Part shown: one piece after another, positions 1-10,409 of the stretch
Numbering within the stretch: the first letter of the stretch is position 1
Layout of the letters: each line of letters opens with the position of its first letter
NCBI GenBank assembly: GCA_013415235.1
Contig: JACBYF010000006.1
Coordinates: forward strand, 1 to 64,000
Source of the DNA: Gemelliphila palaticanis
Lineage (GTDB): Bacteria; Bacillota; Bacilli; Staphylococcales; Gemellaceae
Length of the DNA stretch: 64,000 bases
Reading direction: 5' to 3'
Notes under the pieces: model-generated
The model's database searches: none
What the model saw: the letters and a program-made list of their open reading frames with translations, nothing else
What the model was told of the DNA's origin: nothing
Program-made: the position numbers and the translations under genes

Positions 1-81
1 TTTAGATTATTTGTCTCTGATCGTAAATTTATTGGAGATTTGGTTGATAAAAAAATAACTAAGCAGCAATTTGCCGCTTAG
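1..81 (+). CDS. possible 3' end of an unidentified gene
   Basis: The first frame reads open from the window edge to a TAG at 79-81. A second frame ends at TAA at 56-58. The first gives a charged, helical-looking tail ending in KQQFAA, whose last codons would lie inside the terminator hairpin; two other genes of this window also have stop codons inside their terminators. The second frame ends before the hairpin. Too little is present to identify a family or to decide the frame. Confidence 0.25.
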   Translation, partial: FRLFVSDRKFIGDLVDKKITKQQFAA

Positions 82-90
82 TTATTTATC
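53..90. terminator. intrinsic terminator
   Basis: A perfect 12-bp inverted repeat (53-64 with 76-87) flanked by A and T runs. It ends whatever + strand gene enters from the left and could also serve the leftward PH-domain operon that ends at 165. Confidence 0.7.
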
Positions 91-164
91 TCATTTTCTC
101 TCCATGCCCCGTATTTGACTTAGAGCCACTTTTTTTAACAGCTTTCCCACTAAATTTTATATAT

Positions 165-659
165 CTAAAACTTAAATTTATATTTATTCTTATTGTCTAA
201 TATAGCATTTTTTATATCTTCTGAAATTTCATTTTTTATGTATTTTAAATGGTATTCATTCGATATTACCTTGATTGTTATGTGTGAATAACCGAATTTT
301 CGTATTATAGGACCATTATTAATATCAACATTTTGAATTATGTTATATGGAATATAAGTTTTTTCTTTAGATAAATATCCCTCTTGTATTATTATTTCTT
401 CATCATTTATAGAATATGAATAATTAGCTACGTAAAGTTTAGTCTTCCAAAAATAAAATGCTATATAACCAATAACTAACACAACTCCCCAAATAATGTT
501 AAGTAAAAATTTGTAATTAGTATTAATAATAGTAAGAGATATAAACAAACCTACTTGTAAAATTAAAAAAATTATACTTTCTATTAATACTTTATATTTT
601 ATTAATTTTTCTACATTTTTATTTAATTTTAGCTTTTGTTCTAAAAATATTTTACTCAT
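165..659 (-). CDS. bacterial PH domain membrane protein (third gene of a ydbS/ydbT-type cluster)
   Basis: A 164-residue protein with two hydrophobic segments near the N-terminus (about residues 25-70), followed by a bPH2-type domain with the typical 'YIPYNIIQNVDI' stretch. The start chosen is ATG at 657-659, preceded by AGGTGG; an in-frame GTG at 671 gives a longer reading but sits inside that Shine-Dalgarno region. It overlaps the stop of the upstream 489-residue gene by 8 bases, so the two are translationally coupled. It resembles YdbS more than YdbT, so the cluster carries an extra YdbS-like copy. The B. subtilis ydbST pair is known for intrinsic resistance to membrane-active bacteriocins; that role here is inference. 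Confidence 0.75.
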   Translation of the reverse strand: MSKIFLEQKLKLNKNVEKLIKYKVLIESIIFLILQVGLFISLTIINTNYKFLLNIIWGVVLVIGYIAFYFWKTKLYVANYSYSINDEEIIIQEGYLSKEKTYIPYNIIQNVDINNGPIIRKFGYSHITIKVISNEYHLKYIKNEISEDIKNAILDNKNKYKFKF

Positions 660-2118
660 TAGCCACCTCACGATTAACTAAATAGTTATAAACTTTTTCT
701 GTATAATCTTTAGTAAGATAATCTATAGTTATATCACCACTATGTCCTATAGTGTTTATATGCATACTATATAAATTTTTATTTCGTAATAAAATATGGG
801 TAGAACGAGATATATTACCTACTTTAACAGGTTTTAAATAACTAACTCTTTTATTTAGAAAAACTGTATCTTTCCTTACTATCATATTATCACTAAGTAG
901 CGTACCTTCAAAATTAACCCTAAATTTATATGAAATATATTCATATAAGCTAAATACAGTAAATAATGATAATCCTAAGGTAATTGATAAATAAAGATTT
1001 TCATTAAACGCAGGAATAAAATATATAAGTGTGCTAATCAATGCTCCTAAAGCAAAAATGTAAAAAATACTCCACCTAGCTATAATATTTTTGGCATCTT
1101 TTGATAATAACTCATAATTCTCATTTGTATAATAGTCAGTGTCAATATTTAAAACTTCTTTTGCAAATTTTTCAACAAAACTATCGTTGGCTATAGGTAT
1201 TAAATTAACCGTACTTTTTGTTGATAAATCTACTACATTATCTGTTAAAGTAGTAATTTCAAGCTCTTTCATATTTAAAAGTTTATATCTAAAATTTTGA
1301 GAAATTACAACTTTTTGTATCCTTTCTTTTTTTATGACTAAAGAAACTTTGTTAAATAGACCATATTTGCATATTAATTCATTATCCTTGCTTACCAATG
1401 AAAAGTTATAAAACTTAATTAACATTCGTACATAAGAAACAACAAAAACTAATAAAATCGTTAATAAAACTAAAATCAATCCACTTTTGAAATTCACAAC
1501 TTCAAAATCCACAAAATTCTTAAAGTGCTTTGATAACTTATCACCAAAAATAAATTTTAAAAAATCTGCTATATCGTCTAAAAATGCTGTAATTATAAAA
1601 AATGTTATTATTAATTCTGATTTTAATAACGATAATAAAGAAAGTTCTTTGAAATTAAGACTTACTAACTGATTATTACTTGCTTCAACTATCTCAAATT
1701 CAGTATCTGTTTTACTATTTATTTCAGAAATTATAAAATTAGCCTCTTTTTTACTTATCGGTGAAAGTTTTATAGTTTCTCCCAAAATATTAATATCCAA
1801 AGAAACTAAACCTAACATTTGGTACACCATATTAGCTGAAGTATCTACATTTTGAATATTTTGATAAGGTACTTGCTTTTTAGTTTTCAAACTTACTCCC
1901 GAATCATAAATAAAAATACCGCTACTAAATTCATAATTAGTTTTTAAATATGTAGCAATAGAAGTAACTAAACTTAACAAAATTAAAAAAGCCAAAATTA
2001 AATATTTCCAATAACCTATATCTGTATTAAAAACAAAAATAAACGCTAAATAAGTTTTATAATTAGATGCAAGTCTTGATATTATAAAAAATGGATGAAG
2101 TCTTTTTTTATTGTCCAT
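652..2118 (-). CDS. ydbT: YdbT-like bacterial PH domain membrane protein
   Basis: A 488-residue membrane protein with repeated pairs of transmembrane segments, each followed by a bPH2 domain ('VPYQNIQNVDT', 'KKERIQKVVIS', then a third C-terminal copy). Length and architecture match B. subtilis YdbT (about 490 residues). ATG at 2116-2118 is preferred over the in-frame GTG at 2127 because AGGTGA lies six bases upstream of the ATG. It overlaps the stop of the YdbS-like gene, indicating one operon. YdbT homologues belong to the cell-envelope stress regulon of B. subtilis and act with YdbS in the membrane. No envelope-stress promoter was recognised here. Confidence 0.8.
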   Translation of the reverse strand: MDNKKRLHPFFIISRLASNYKTYLAFIFVFNTDIGYWKYLILAFLILLSLVTSIATYLKTNYEFSSGIFIYDSGVSLKTKKQVPYQNIQNVDTSANMVYQMLGLVSLDINILGETIKLSPISKKEANFIISEINSKTDTEFEIVEASNNQLVSLNFKELSLLSLLKSELIITFFIITAFLDDIADFLKFIFGDKLSKHFKNFVDFEVVNFKSGLILVLLTILLVFVVSYVRMLIKFYNFSLVSKDNELICKYGLFNKVSLVIKKERIQKVVISQNFRYKLLNMKELEITTLTDNVVDLSTKSTVNLIPIANDSFVEKFAKEVLNIDTDYYTNENYELLSKDAKNIIARWSIFYIFALGALISTLIYFIPAFNENLYLSITLGLSLFTVFSLYEYISYKFRVNFEGTLLSDNMIVRKDTVFLNKRVSYLKPVKVGNISRSTHILLRNKNLYSMHINTIGHSGDITIDYLTKDYTEKVYNYLVNREVANE

Positions 2119-2593
2119 ATTCTTCACCTACTTTCTCGATATTAATAGATATATAATCTAGTAAAATATTTTCTATATCATTAACATCACTTTCTAAAAT
2201 ATGGATATTTATATTTGTAGAGCCACTCGAAATATTAAATTTGTAAAGACTAAATTTTCTAAGCAAAATACCTTGTTTTATAGAATAATTTGTAATATTT
2301 TTTGTAGGAATAATGACTTCTTTAAAACTAAGTAAAAAAGTATTGTTTACATTATATTTCAAAACATCTTCGTCAAATATTGTATAACTATTTTTTTGAA
2401 ATATATTAAATGCTAATAAATAAAGTAAAGAAATTATAAATATAATAGAAAAAGCTAATATTATAGCTATCTTAATATAGACTATAAAGTCAAAGTACAT
2501 AGATATAATAAATATAAATATAAAAATTAAACTATAGCAATTAATAACTAAAAAATTATAGTTTTTAAATTTATTAGGTAAATTATACTTCAT
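2108..2593 (-). CDS. ydbS: YdbS-like bacterial PH domain membrane protein
   Basis: A 161-residue protein with two transmembrane helices (about 15-60) and a bPH2 domain ('IIPTKNITNYSIKQG'). Size and position immediately upstream of a YdbT homologue match the B. subtilis ydbS-ydbT pair. ATG start with a GGGGG-type Shine-Dalgarno. First gene of the three-gene cluster; the preceding MBL gene ends only 23 bases upstream, so all four genes may be one transcript. Confidence 0.8.
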   Translation of the reverse strand: MKYNLPNKFKNYNFLVINCYSLIFIFIFIISMYFDFIVYIKIAIILAFSIIFIISLLYLLAFNIFQKNSYTIFDEDVLKYNVNNTFLLSFKEVIIPTKNITNYSIKQGILLRKFSLYKFNISSGSTNINIHILESDVNDIENILLDYISINIEKVGEEYGQ

Positions 2594-2616
2594 AATTTAT
2601 CCCCCTATATAAATAT

Positions 2617-3240
2617 TTATATTAAGTTTAAATCACGTTCTCTTTTTATTGTAGTATCATAACCATGCCCCGGATAAACTATTTTATTATCATCTAACTT
2701 AAATAGGACATTGTGTAAAGAATTTTTTAAAGCGTTATAATCTGAGCCTGGTAAATCATATCTACCAAATCCACTCTTAAATAAAGCATCCCCTACAACT
2801 ATAAAATCACCAAAATCAAAAGAAAGTCCTCCAGGAGAATGACCAGGAGTTGGTAAAACTTTAAAAGTCATATCTGCCAAAGTATATTCTTTATAATTTT
2901 CAAATTCAAATTCTGCCTTATCTGTAATCACCGGTGTTCTTAAACCAAAAGCACTACCTAAATTAAGTTCTGGATTAGTAAGCCACTCTTGCTCTTTTGG
3001 TGATATGTAAACAGGAATGTTATAATACTTTCTACATTCATCAACAGAAACTATGTGATCAAAATGTGCATGAGTTAAAACTATTGCCTCAGGTTTTACA
3101 ACAAGTCTATCCAATTCTTTTTTTATCTTATTAAAACCAGCGCCCGGATCAACTATTATTCCTCTATCTCCTTTATAAATGATGTAACAATTTTCATCAA
3201 CCATATCCATAACAAGTCTAACTATTTTTATATCGTTCAT
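2617..3240 (-). CDS. MBL-fold metallohydrolase (glyoxalase II-like, YqgX type)
   Basis: A 207-residue single-domain metallo-beta-lactamase-fold hydrolase. The metal-binding motif THAHFDH is at residues 56-62, a second His lies in 'PTPGHSPGG', the bridging Asp is in 'VVGDALF' and the last His in 'YPGHGYDTT'. This set is typical of the YqgX/glyoxalase II branch, which hydrolyses thioesters such as S-lactoylglutathione or analogues. The true substrate in an organism probably lacking glutathione is unknown. The AGGTAAG site precedes the ATG. It follows the YugP terminator, so it probably heads the leftward cluster that includes the PH-domain genes. Confidence 0.85.
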   Translation of the reverse strand: MNDIKIVRLVMDMVDENCYIIYKGDRGIIVDPGAGFNKIKKELDRLVVKPEAIVLTHAHFDHIVSVDECRKYYNIPVYISPKEQEWLTNPELNLGSAFGLRTPVITDKAEFEFENYKEYTLADMTFKVLPTPGHSPGGLSFDFGDFIVVGDALFKSGFGRYDLPGSDYNALKNSLHNVLFKLDDNKIVYPGHGYDTTIKRERDLNLI

Positions 3241-3297
3241 ATCTTACCTCAAATTAAATAATATTTATTTCATTATAACACTTATAAATTAAAAATA

Positions 3298-3345
3298 AAA
3301 TACACATAAAATAGATTTAAATATAAGCCTATTTTATGTGTATTT
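3298..3345 (-). terminator. intrinsic terminator after the YugP-like gene
   Basis: A perfect 17-bp inverted repeat (3298-3314 with 3329-3345) four bases beyond the stop of the YugP-like gene. Confidence 0.85.
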
Positions 3346-3348
3346 AAA

Positions 3349-4089
3349 TTAATCTCTATTGTTACTACTTAATAAAATTAATACAAATCTTATTAATTCC
3401 ATTAATGCTACTAAAGCTGCAGCTACATAAGTTAATGCAGCAGCTCCTAAAACTTTTTTGCAATGTCTTCTTTCTTGATCGTTAACTATTCCTAATTCTG
3501 TAACTTGTTCTAAAGCTCTTTTTGAAGCATCAAACTCTACTGGTAGTGTAACTACTTGGAATAAAACTGCAAATAACATAAGTCCTACTCCAGCCCAAGC
3601 TATGTATAAACCTAAAGAAGGTGCTGCTTTCATAAATCCAGTTAATCCTAAACCTATCATAATTAATATCATTGATAGATTACCTCCAAGATTAGCAAGT
3701 GGAACTAGTGAATGACGCCAACGCATTGGTTTATAATCAGCTACTTTATCTTGAATAACATGACCAATCTCGTGAGCAGCTATCGCTACTGATGCCACTG
3801 TAGGTTGAGAATAAACTATCGGCGATAAAACTACTAGATTTTCTTTTGGATTGTAGTGATCTGATAATTCTACTTCTCCTCTAACTACTCTCACATCTGT
3901 TATACCATTTGCTTTTAATATAGCTTCTGCTACTTCTTTTCCTGTCATACCTGATAAAGTTCTTACTTTTTTGTATCTTCCGTATGCACTTTTTACTTTC
4001 CATTGTGCCCATAAAGGAATTATCATTATTAATGCAAAATATAATAAGTATGTACTAGACATACCATAAAATCCTATTGGTGGTACCAT
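3349..4089 (-). CDS. YugP-like membrane zinc metallopeptidase
   Basis: A 246-residue membrane protein of the neutral zinc metallopeptidase family (YugP/Zn_peptidase_2). It shows an N-terminal transmembrane helix (about 12-30), the zinc-binding HEIGH at residues 106-110, and hydrophobic segments around 125-190 and 215-240. Family members are membrane-embedded proteases of poorly defined substrate. It is monocistronic: its own terminator lies downstream and typA's terminator upstream. ATG with GGAG eight bases upstream. Confidence 0.85.
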   Translation of the reverse strand: MVPPIGFYGMSSTYLLYFALIMIIPLWAQWKVKSAYGRYKKVRTLSGMTGKEVAEAILKANGITDVRVVRGEVELSDHYNPKENLVVLSPIVYSQPTVASVAIAAHEIGHVIQDKVADYKPMRWRHSLVPLANLGGNLSMILIMIGLGLTGFMKAAPSLGLYIAWAGVGLMLFAVLFQVVTLPVEFDASKRALEQVTELGIVNDQERRHCKKVLGAAALTYVAAALVALMELIRFVLILLSSNNRD

Positions 4090-4207
4090 ATAAAATCTCC
4101 TTTTTTATTATAATAGTGAAATTATAACATATATGTACATTTTTTGCTATATTTTTGACTTTTCTTGACAAAATAATACTAATTCAAATTTTCAATATAT
4201 AATTAAA

Positions 4208-4250
4208 AGTGTATATTAATATTAAATTTAATATACACTAATTTTTCTTT
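4208..4250 (-). terminator. intrinsic terminator of typA
   Basis: An 11-bp inverted repeat (4208-4218 with 4229-4239) just past the typA stop, followed on the minus strand by a T run. Confidence 0.75.
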
Positions 4251-4259
4251 AATTAAATT

Positions 4260-6104
4260 TTATTCTTCTGAATATTTAGCTTTACGTGCTAATCTTTCAC
4301 GTGCAGATTTATCTAATTCTTTTTTACGTAATCTTATAGATTCTGGAGTTACCTCTAGATACTCATCATCGTCTAAGTATTCTAAACTTTCTTCTAAAGT
4401 CATTATTTTAGCTTTTTTAAGTGTTACTGTTTGATCTTTAGTTGATGAACGTACGTTTGTTTGAGCTTTGGCTTTTGTTATGTTAACAGTAAGATCATTT
4501 TCTCTATTATTTTCTCCTACTATCATTCCTCCATAAACTTCTGTTCCTGGCTCGATAAATACAATACCTCTGTCTTCTAAACTTGATATTGAGTATGCTG
4601 TAGCTTGTCCATTTTCTTGTGCTACTAAAACTCCATTACGGCGACCACCTACTTTACCTTTTTCCATAGGTTGATAAGAATCGAATGTGTGATTTAATAT
4701 ACCGTAACCTTTAGTCATAGACATAAATTCTGTTCTATATCCAATAAGTCCTCTTGCAGGAACATTGAATATTAAACGTGTTTGACCATTTCCGTCTGCT
4801 TGCATATCAAGCATAGTTCCTTTACGTTGACCGATAGACTCAATAACTGCTCCTACTGAATCATCTGGAGTATCTATTTGAACTCTTTCAACAGGTTCAC
4901 AATCAACACCGTCAATATTTCTAATAATTACTTCTGGTTTTGAAACTTGAAGTTCGTATCCTTCACGACGCATATTTTCTATAAGTATAGATAAGTGAAG
5001 TTCACCACGTCCACTAACTACCCATGAATCACTGCTTGCTTGTTCTACTCGTAGAGATACATCTGTTTCAAGTTGTTGCATAAGTCTATCTTCAATTTTA
5101 CTTGCTGTTACAAATTTCCCTTCTTTTCCTGCAAATGGAGAGTTGTTAACTACAAATGTCATTTGTAAAGTAGGCTCATCTATGTGTAAAACTGGTAGTG
5201 CTTCTTGAACGTCTACAGGAGTTACTGTTTCTCCTACGTTAATATCATCCATACCACTAACTGCTACTATATCTCCTGCTTTAGCTTCTTTAATTTCTTC
5301 ACGTTTTAGTCCGAAGTATCCGAATATTTTTGTTACACGGAAGTTTTTTGTAGTTCCATCTAATTTTATTAAACTAACTGAATCCCCAACAGACATAGAT
5401 CCTCTAAATACTCTACCTATACCGATACGTCCTACATAGTCATTATAATCTAATAGCGCTGTTTGGAATTGTAATGGCTCATCACTATTATCTACAGGTG
5501 CTGGTACATATTCTAAAATAGTATCATATAAGCACTTCATGTTTTCATCTTGGTTAGCAGGATTGCTATCAAGAGAAGCTGTTCCGTTTATTGCAGAAGC
5601 ATAAACTACAGGGAACTCTAATTGGTCATCATCTGCTCCAAGTTCTATAAATAAATCTATTACTTCATCAACTACTTCTTCTGGTCTTGCTGAATCTTTA
5701 TCTATTTTATTTACAACAACGATAGGTTTTAGATGTTGTTCTAGAGCTTTTTTAAGAACAAAACGTGTTTGAGGCATTGTCCCTTCATAAGCATCTACTA
5801 CTAATAATACACCATCAACCATCTTCATGATACGTTCAACTTCTCCACCGAAGTCAGCGTGTCCTGGAGTATCTAGTATATTTATTCTTTTTCCATTATA
5901 GTCTATAGCTGTATTTTTCGCTAATATAGTTATACCACGTTCTCTTTCTAAATCGTTAGAGTCCATTGCTCTTTCTTCTACGTGTTCATTAGAACGAAAT
6001 ATTCCTGATTGTTTTAATAATTCATCTACAAGTGTTGTTTTTCCATGGTCAACGTGAGCTATAATAGCTATATTTCTCACATCTTCTCTAAATTTTACAG
6101 ACAT
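4260..6104 (-). CDS. typA: ribosome-associated GTPase TypA/BipA
   Basis: A 614-residue translational GTPase, full length for the family. The P-loop AHVDHGKTT is at 16-24, followed by G3 DTPGH, G4 NKID, elongation-factor domain II, and the BipA-specific C-terminal region. TypA binds 70S ribosomes and supports 50S assembly and growth under stress. ATG with AAGGAG upstream. Monocistronic with its own promoter and terminator. Confidence 0.97.
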   Translation of the reverse strand: MSVKFREDVRNIAIIAHVDHGKTTLVDELLKQSGIFRSNEHVEERAMDSNDLERERGITILAKNTAIDYNGKRINILDTPGHADFGGEVERIMKMVDGVLLVVDAYEGTMPQTRFVLKKALEQHLKPIVVVNKIDKDSARPEEVVDEVIDLFIELGADDDQLEFPVVYASAINGTASLDSNPANQDENMKCLYDTILEYVPAPVDNSDEPLQFQTALLDYNDYVGRIGIGRVFRGSMSVGDSVSLIKLDGTTKNFRVTKIFGYFGLKREEIKEAKAGDIVAVSGMDDINVGETVTPVDVQEALPVLHIDEPTLQMTFVVNNSPFAGKEGKFVTASKIEDRLMQQLETDVSLRVEQASSDSWVVSGRGELHLSILIENMRREGYELQVSKPEVIIRNIDGVDCEPVERVQIDTPDDSVGAVIESIGQRKGTMLDMQADGNGQTRLIFNVPARGLIGYRTEFMSMTKGYGILNHTFDSYQPMEKGKVGGRRNGVLVAQENGQATAYSISSLEDRGIVFIEPGTEVYGGMIVGENNRENDLTVNITKAKAQTNVRSSTKDQTVTLKKAKIMTLEESLEYLDDDEYLEVTPESIRLRKKELDKSARERLARKAKYSEE

Positions 6105-6135
6105 TTTATTTCTCCTTAATTGTATTAACTAAACA

Positions 6136-6164
6136 ATGTTATCATATATTAAACTTGTTTGCAA
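6136..6164 (-). promoter_or_regulatory. predicted typA promoter
   Basis: Reading leftward, -35 TTGCAA (6159-6164), 17-nt spacer, -10 TAACAT (6136-6141), about 30 bases before the start codon. Confidence 0.55.
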
Positions 6165-6250
6165 ATATTATTACCACTAATAAATAAAGTTTTTTAATAA
6201 TGATTTTATTTATTATTTTCAAAAAAATTGAAAAAGTTGAAAATAATATA

Positions 6251-6279
6251 TTGACATACACTATTTTTTGTATTATACT
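6251..6279 (+). promoter_or_regulatory. strong promoter of tRNA-Arg
   Basis: Perfect -35 TTGACA at 6251-6256, 17-nt spacer and -10 TATACT at 6274-6279, about 35 bases before the tRNA. No other promoter is visible before the downstream protein gene at 6446. Confidence 0.85.
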
Positions 6280-6313
6280 ATTTAAGTACTGTTAATTAGT
6301 ACTTAATAAATAT

Positions 6314-6387
<74 letters not shown>

Positions 6388-6394
6388 TCATCAA

Positions 6395-6428
6395 AAAACC
6401 AAGAGAGGATTCTCTTGGTTTTATTTTT
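6395..6428 (+). terminator. intrinsic terminator of tRNA-Arg
   Basis: A 12-bp stem (6395-6406 with 6411-6422) with a GGAT loop and a following T run. It ends only a few bases before the Shine-Dalgarno AGGAGA of the next gene, so that gene must be reached by read-through unless an unseen promoter exists. Confidence 0.85.
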
Positions 6429-6445
6429 TAGGAGAAACGCAAAAT

Positions 6446-7345
6446 ATGAAATTATATAACAAAATATCTATAATAGTTTTATTAGTATCTGCTGCTACAA
6501 TAGCATTTTCATTATACTATTATAATGAAAAATATTATGTAAATGCAAAAAATACTGCTACAATAAAAAAAGAAAAAAAAGAAAATATTAAAGATGAAAT
6601 AAAAGAAGAAATATCAGAAAAAAATATAGAAATAAAAACTGAATTAAAAGATAGTAAGTACTTGGTAATAAATATAAAAAATATATCTAGTAAAGATTTA
6701 ATAGATGTTTTATTAGAGGCAAACTATAATAATATAAAATTATCTGACTTTTATATAGAAAGTATAAAAAAAGATGAGGAAAAAATAATTGAATTAGATA
6801 TAAATAAAAAATCTATAACAGGATCTATTATAGATTTATACAGTTTGAATAAACCTTATATATTAATAGAAAATTTTGATTTCACTTTAAATAATATACA
6901 AACCAAAATAATTGTTAGTTCATTTAAAGATCAAAAGATTGAAGACTATAAAAAGTTAATAGACGAAAGTGATACTAGTGCAGAAATTAAAACTAGTATT
7001 ATAAATGATATTTCTAATATTAAAGACAAGGCTAAGTTAGATAATTTACTAGTAGAAAATAATATATATTCAAGAATATTTTTAAATCCTGAAACTATAG
7101 TATTCGGCGCGGATAACAAATTAGTTGTTAATAATCCAGAGCAACCTATAGTTCAAAATGCTACTAATCAAAATAATAACGTTGAAAATAACGTAGCTAA
7201 TAGAAATATTAATAATGTACCCGCTAGTCCAGTTGTTCCAACTAATCCATCAAATAATATCAATAATAACGCTGGGCAACCAGCCACTCCTGTCGCTCCA
7301 GCTTTACCTAATAATAATTCTAATGAAGCTCCAACAGGAAACTAA
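6446..7345 (+). CDS. membrane-anchored or secreted protein with Asn/Pro-rich tail, function unknown
   Basis: A 299-residue protein of no recognised family. A signal anchor lies at about residues 7-26, then a Lys/Glu-rich charged linker (35-60), a central domain of alternating strands and helices (about 60-225), and a low-complexity tail (230-299) made of Asn, Pro, Val and Ala with repeated 'VAPALP/VVPTNP'-like units. This looks like an extracytoplasmic domain followed by a wall-spanning or flexible tail, without an LPXTG signal. Shine-Dalgarno AGGAGA lies ten bases before the ATG. The gene starts 18 bases after the tRNA-Arg terminator. Confidence 0.75.
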   Translation: MKLYNKISIIVLLVSAATIAFSLYYYNEKYYVNAKNTATIKKEKKENIKDEIKEEISEKNIEIKTELKDSKYLVINIKNISSKDLIDVLLEANYNNIKLSDFYIESIKKDEEKIIELDINKKSITGSIIDLYSLNKPYILIENFDFTLNNIQTKIIVSSFKDQKIEDYKKLIDESDTSAEIKTSIINDISNIKDKAKLDNLLVENNIYSRIFLNPETIVFGADNKLVVNNPEQPIVQNATNQNNNVENNVANRNINNVPASPVVPTNPSNNINNNAGQPATPVAPALPNNNSNEAPTGN

Positions 7346-7347
7346 AA

Positions 7348-7395
7348 ATAAAAAGTTAAATTCCAACTATTTTGCTGGAATTTAACTTTTTTATT
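7348..7395. terminator. bidirectional terminator
   Basis: A 15-bp inverted repeat (7351-7365 with 7376-7390) flanked by A and T runs between the convergent secreted-protein gene and smpB. Confidence 0.85.
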
Positions 7396-7406
7396 TAATA
7401 TCATTA

Positions 7407-7868
7407 CTAATATTTCTGTTTTTCTTTTAAAACTCTATTAATTTCTTTGTTAGCTTCTTTTTGCTTTAATGTGTGGCGTTTATCATAGTTTTTCTTACCT
7501 TTAGCTACTCCTATTAGTAATTTGGCATATCCATTTTTTATATAAAGTTTTAAAGGTATTATACTAATACCAGTACCACTCTGTTCACTTTCTAACATTG
7601 CTATTTGTTTCTTTTTTAACAATAATTTTCGAACTCTTAGTGGCTCGTGGTTAAATCTATTCCCTTCTTCAAAATGAGATATATGCATATTATAAACAAA
7701 AAATTCACCACGTCTATTTTGACAATAAGAGTCTTTTAGATTAATTCTTCCTCTTCTTATTGATTTTATTTCTGTTCCAGTCAAAACTAAGCCGGCTTCA
7801 TAAGTATCTTCAATGAAATAATCATGATTAGCTTTTTTATTATTAGCTATTACTTTTACTTCTGACAT
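7407..7868 (-). CDS. smpB: SsrA (tmRNA)-binding protein SmpB
   Basis: A 153-residue protein of full family length. It shows '[17 protein letters not shown]', '[18 protein letters not shown]' and the C-terminal basic tail '[16 protein letters not shown]'. SmpB delivers tmRNA to stalled ribosomes for trans-translation. It begins two bases after the rnr stop; the secG-rnr-smpB order is common in Firmicutes. The ssrA gene is not in this stretch. Confidence 0.95.
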   Translation of the reverse strand: MSEVKVIANNKKANHDYFIEDTYEAGLVLTGTEIKSIRRGRINLKDSYCQNRRGEFFVYNMHISHFEEGNRFNHEPLRVRKLLLKKKQIAMLESEQSGTGISIIPLKLYIKNGYAKLLIGVAKGKKNYDKRHTLKQKEANKEINRVLKEKQKY

Positions 7869-7870
7869 AT

Positions 7871-10048
7871 CTATCTCTTCCTTCTTTTTACACTTTTTAA
7901 TTTCTTTAATTTATTTTTTCCTTTGGGCTTATCTCTTATTATACCTTTATGGTCTAAAATTTTAAAGTCTATCTCCTGATTTTCTAAATCTACATTGTAA
8001 ACTTTTACTTCTACTTCATCACCTATTCTATATATTTTCTTATGACGTTTTCCTATTAGATACAGATTTTTTTCATCAAATTCGTAATAATCATCCATCA
8101 TATTTTTTATATGACATAATCCTTCTATCATATTTGGTAATACTACAAACACTCCAAATCTAGTCGTAGAAGATATAATCCCCTTAAATTTTTCATTTTC
8201 ATGTTTAAGCATATATTCACATTTTTTTATTTGATCTACTTCACGTTCACAATCTACTGCTCTTTTCTCTGCAAAAGATGATTTCTCTGCTAAATCTGGC
8301 AGTATATTTTCAAAATACTCTTTGTTTTCCTCAGATATATTGTTATTAAATAAATAACTTCTTATCATTCTATGAACTAGTAAATCTGGATACCTTCTAA
8401 TTGGTGAGGTAAAGTGTGTATAATATTTAGCCGATAAGGCAAAGTGCCCACTATTAATACTAGAATATCTTGCTTGATTCATTGTTCGAAGTAAAACAGT
8501 TGATAACATACTCTCAACAGCAGTCCCCTTAAATTTATCTAGCATATTAGCTAACATGTAAGGTTCTATCTCAAGAGCATTACCTCTAACTCTATATCCA
8601 AAACTTGCAGATAAATCGAAAAATTGTCTTAACTTCTCTTTTTTAGGCTCTTCATGTATTCTATAGATAAATGGTAGTGATAGCCAATAGAAGTGTTCTG
8701 CAATAACTTCATTGGCACTCAGCATAAAGTCTTCAATTAATTTTTCTGCTCTATCTCTTTCTCTAACTATTACATCTTGAACGTTACCGTTAGAATCTAC
8801 AACAATTTTAGATTCTAATTTATCAAAATCTATTGCTCCTCGTTTTTCTCTATTTTCTCTAATTTTCATAGATAACTCTAGCATTTTATTAAGCATTGTT
8901 GCATAAGGTTTATATTCTTTTACAATATCCTTGTCATTATCATACAGCATATTAACTTTTTTATATGTTAATCTACCTTTAGATTTTATTACTGCTGGGT
9001 ATATATTATAACTATCTACGAAACCTTGTTCATCAAAATGTATTTCACAACAGATTGTATATCTATTTACATCTGGATTTAAAGAGCATATATTGTTAGA
9101 TAACTTTCTTGGCAACATCGGTACTACTCTATCTACTAAGTAAACACTGCAACCTCTATTAATAGCTTCCTTATCTAAATAACTATCTTCTTTTACATAT
9201 CTACTAACATCAGCTATAAATACTTTTAGTCTGTACCCTCTTTTTGTTTTTACCAAAGATACAGCATCATCTAAATCTTTAGAATCGTCCCCGTCTATAG
9301 TAACTACTAATTCATCAGTACAATCCACATAACCTTCTTCTATTGTTACTTCTTCTGATATTTGATTTAATTCTTCTTCTACCTCATTTGAAAATTCTAC
9401 CGGAATATCATATTTATATATTGTAGAAAGTATATCAATTCCAGGATCATCTTTGTGGCCTAGGGTCTTTATAATTTTTCCTTTATGCTCTCCAAATAAT
9501 CCTTTTGCGTACTCTGTAATTTCTACTAAAACTTTTGTGCCATCTTCTAAATTTTTGGTATCATCATTACTTACTTTTATATATTTATCTATATTTTTAT
9601 CATCACTTTTTATGTGAGAAAACAATTTTGCCTTTATTAATGTTCCTACCGTTCGAGTAATTTTTCTTTCAACTACTTCTGTTACTATTCCTTCAATATT
9701 TTTATTTTGCACTTCAAGTTCTTTTACAGCTACTCTTACTGTATCGCCTGTCAAAGCAGTTTTTAAGTAACCTTTTGGTATGTATATTTCAGATTCAATA
9801 TCTGAAACATAAACAAATGCAAAGCCACTACTGTTAACTTTTATTGTTCCTGTAAATTCTGTTTCTTTATTATTTAAAATGAATTTTTCATTTTTTAGCT
9901 GTACTATTTGTTTTTTTCTAGTTAGCTTTTCTATATTTTTTATTAATTCTACAAACTGTTTTGAATCTTCTATATTTAATTTTTCTTTCAATTCTTCAAC
10001 AGATAAAATTTTGTTTTCTTCTAATTCTATTATTATTTTATTAATCAA
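7871..10048 (-). CDS. rnr: ribonuclease R
   Basis: A 725-residue 3'-5' exoribonuclease: N-terminal helix-turn-helix, two cold-shock domains, the RNB catalytic domain with the Asp cluster '[16 protein letters not shown]', and a C-terminal S1 domain with a basic tail. It degrades structured RNA and cooperates with the SmpB/tmRNA system encoded next to it. The start chosen is TTG at 10046-10048, because AGGAGG sits six bases upstream (10055-10060). A longer in-frame GTG at 10093 would place the terminator of secG inside the gene and is unlikely. Confidence 0.93.
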   Translation of the reverse strand: MINKIIIELEENKILSVEELKEKLNIEDSKQFVELIKNIEKLTRKKQIVQLKNEKFILNNKETEFTGTIKVNSSGFAFVYVSDIESEIYIPKGYLKTALTGDTVRVAVKELEVQNKNIEGIVTEVVERKITRTVGTLIKAKLFSHIKSDDKNIDKYIKVSNDDTKNLEDGTKVLVEITEYAKGLFGEHKGKIIKTLGHKDDPGIDILSTIYKYDIPVEFSNEVEEELNQISEEVTIEEGYVDCTDELVVTIDGDDSKDLDDAVSLVKTKRGYRLKVFIADVSRYVKEDSYLDKEAINRGCSVYLVDRVVPMLPRKLSNNICSLNPDVNRYTICCEIHFDEQGFVDSYNIYPAVIKSKGRLTYKKVNMLYDNDKDIVKEYKPYATMLNKMLELSMKIRENREKRGAIDFDKLESKIVVDSNGNVQDVIVRERDRAEKLIEDFMLSANEVIAEHFYWLSLPFIYRIHEEPKKEKLRQFFDLSASFGYRVRGNALEIEPYMLANMLDKFKGTAVESMLSTVLLRTMNQARYSSINSGHFALSAKYYTHFTSPIRRYPDLLVHRMIRSYLFNNNISEENKEYFENILPDLAEKSSFAEKRAVDCEREVDQIKKCEYMLKHENEKFKGIISSTTRFGVFVVLPNMIEGLCHIKNMMDDYYEFDEKNLYLIGKRHKKIYRIGDEVEVKVYNVDLENQEIDFKILDHKGIIRDKPKGKNKLKKLKSVKRRKR

Positions 10049-10065
10049 TATTTTCCTCCTAAATA

Positions 10066-10104
10066 AAATATTAGACCCAAAATGAATAAACACTTTGAGT
10101 CTAA
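10066..10104 (-). terminator. terminator/attenuator between secG and rnr
   Basis: An 11-bp near-perfect inverted repeat (10071-10081 with 10094-10104) followed on the minus strand by a T-rich run, located between the secG stop and the rnr Shine-Dalgarno. It would reduce transcription into rnr. Confidence 0.6.
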
Positions 10105-10115
10105 TAGATATAATA

Positions 10116-10346
10116 TTACATTTTTAACCAAGTAAGACAAAGTATTGATACGAAGAATATTATTCCCAGAACTATAGTTACTTTTTGTAACACTAACTCT
10201 GCTCCTCTTACTTTTTGTTTACCAAATAATTCTTCTGCTCCACCTGTAAGACCAGATAATCCACCAGACTTACTTTCTTGTAACATTACTACTATTATAA
10301 TTAAAATACTACTAACTATTGCTAGTGTCATTAAAAAAGTATGCAT
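10116..10346 (-). CDS. secG: preprotein translocase subunit SecG
   Basis: A 76-residue protein with two transmembrane helices (about 5-22 and 55-74) joined by the conserved Gly-rich loop 'SGGLSGLTGGAEELFG'. SecG is the accessory subunit of the SecYEG channel. ATG with AGGAGG. It heads the secG-rnr-smpB cluster. Confidence 0.95.
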   Translation of the reverse strand: MHTFLMTLAIVSSILIIIVVMLQESKSGGLSGLTGGAEELFGKQKVRGAELVLQKVTIVLGIIFFVSILCLTWLKM

Positions 10347-10409
10347 ACTATACCTCCTATTAATTTATCCATAATTATTAATTTTACTATATTTTGAAAT
10401 TTTTTTCAA

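Noticed and set aside
7871..10093. Longer RNase R starting at GTG 10093
   Set aside because: It would include the secG terminator hairpin, whereas TTG at 10048 has AGGAGG at ideal spacing and gives the usual N-terminus.
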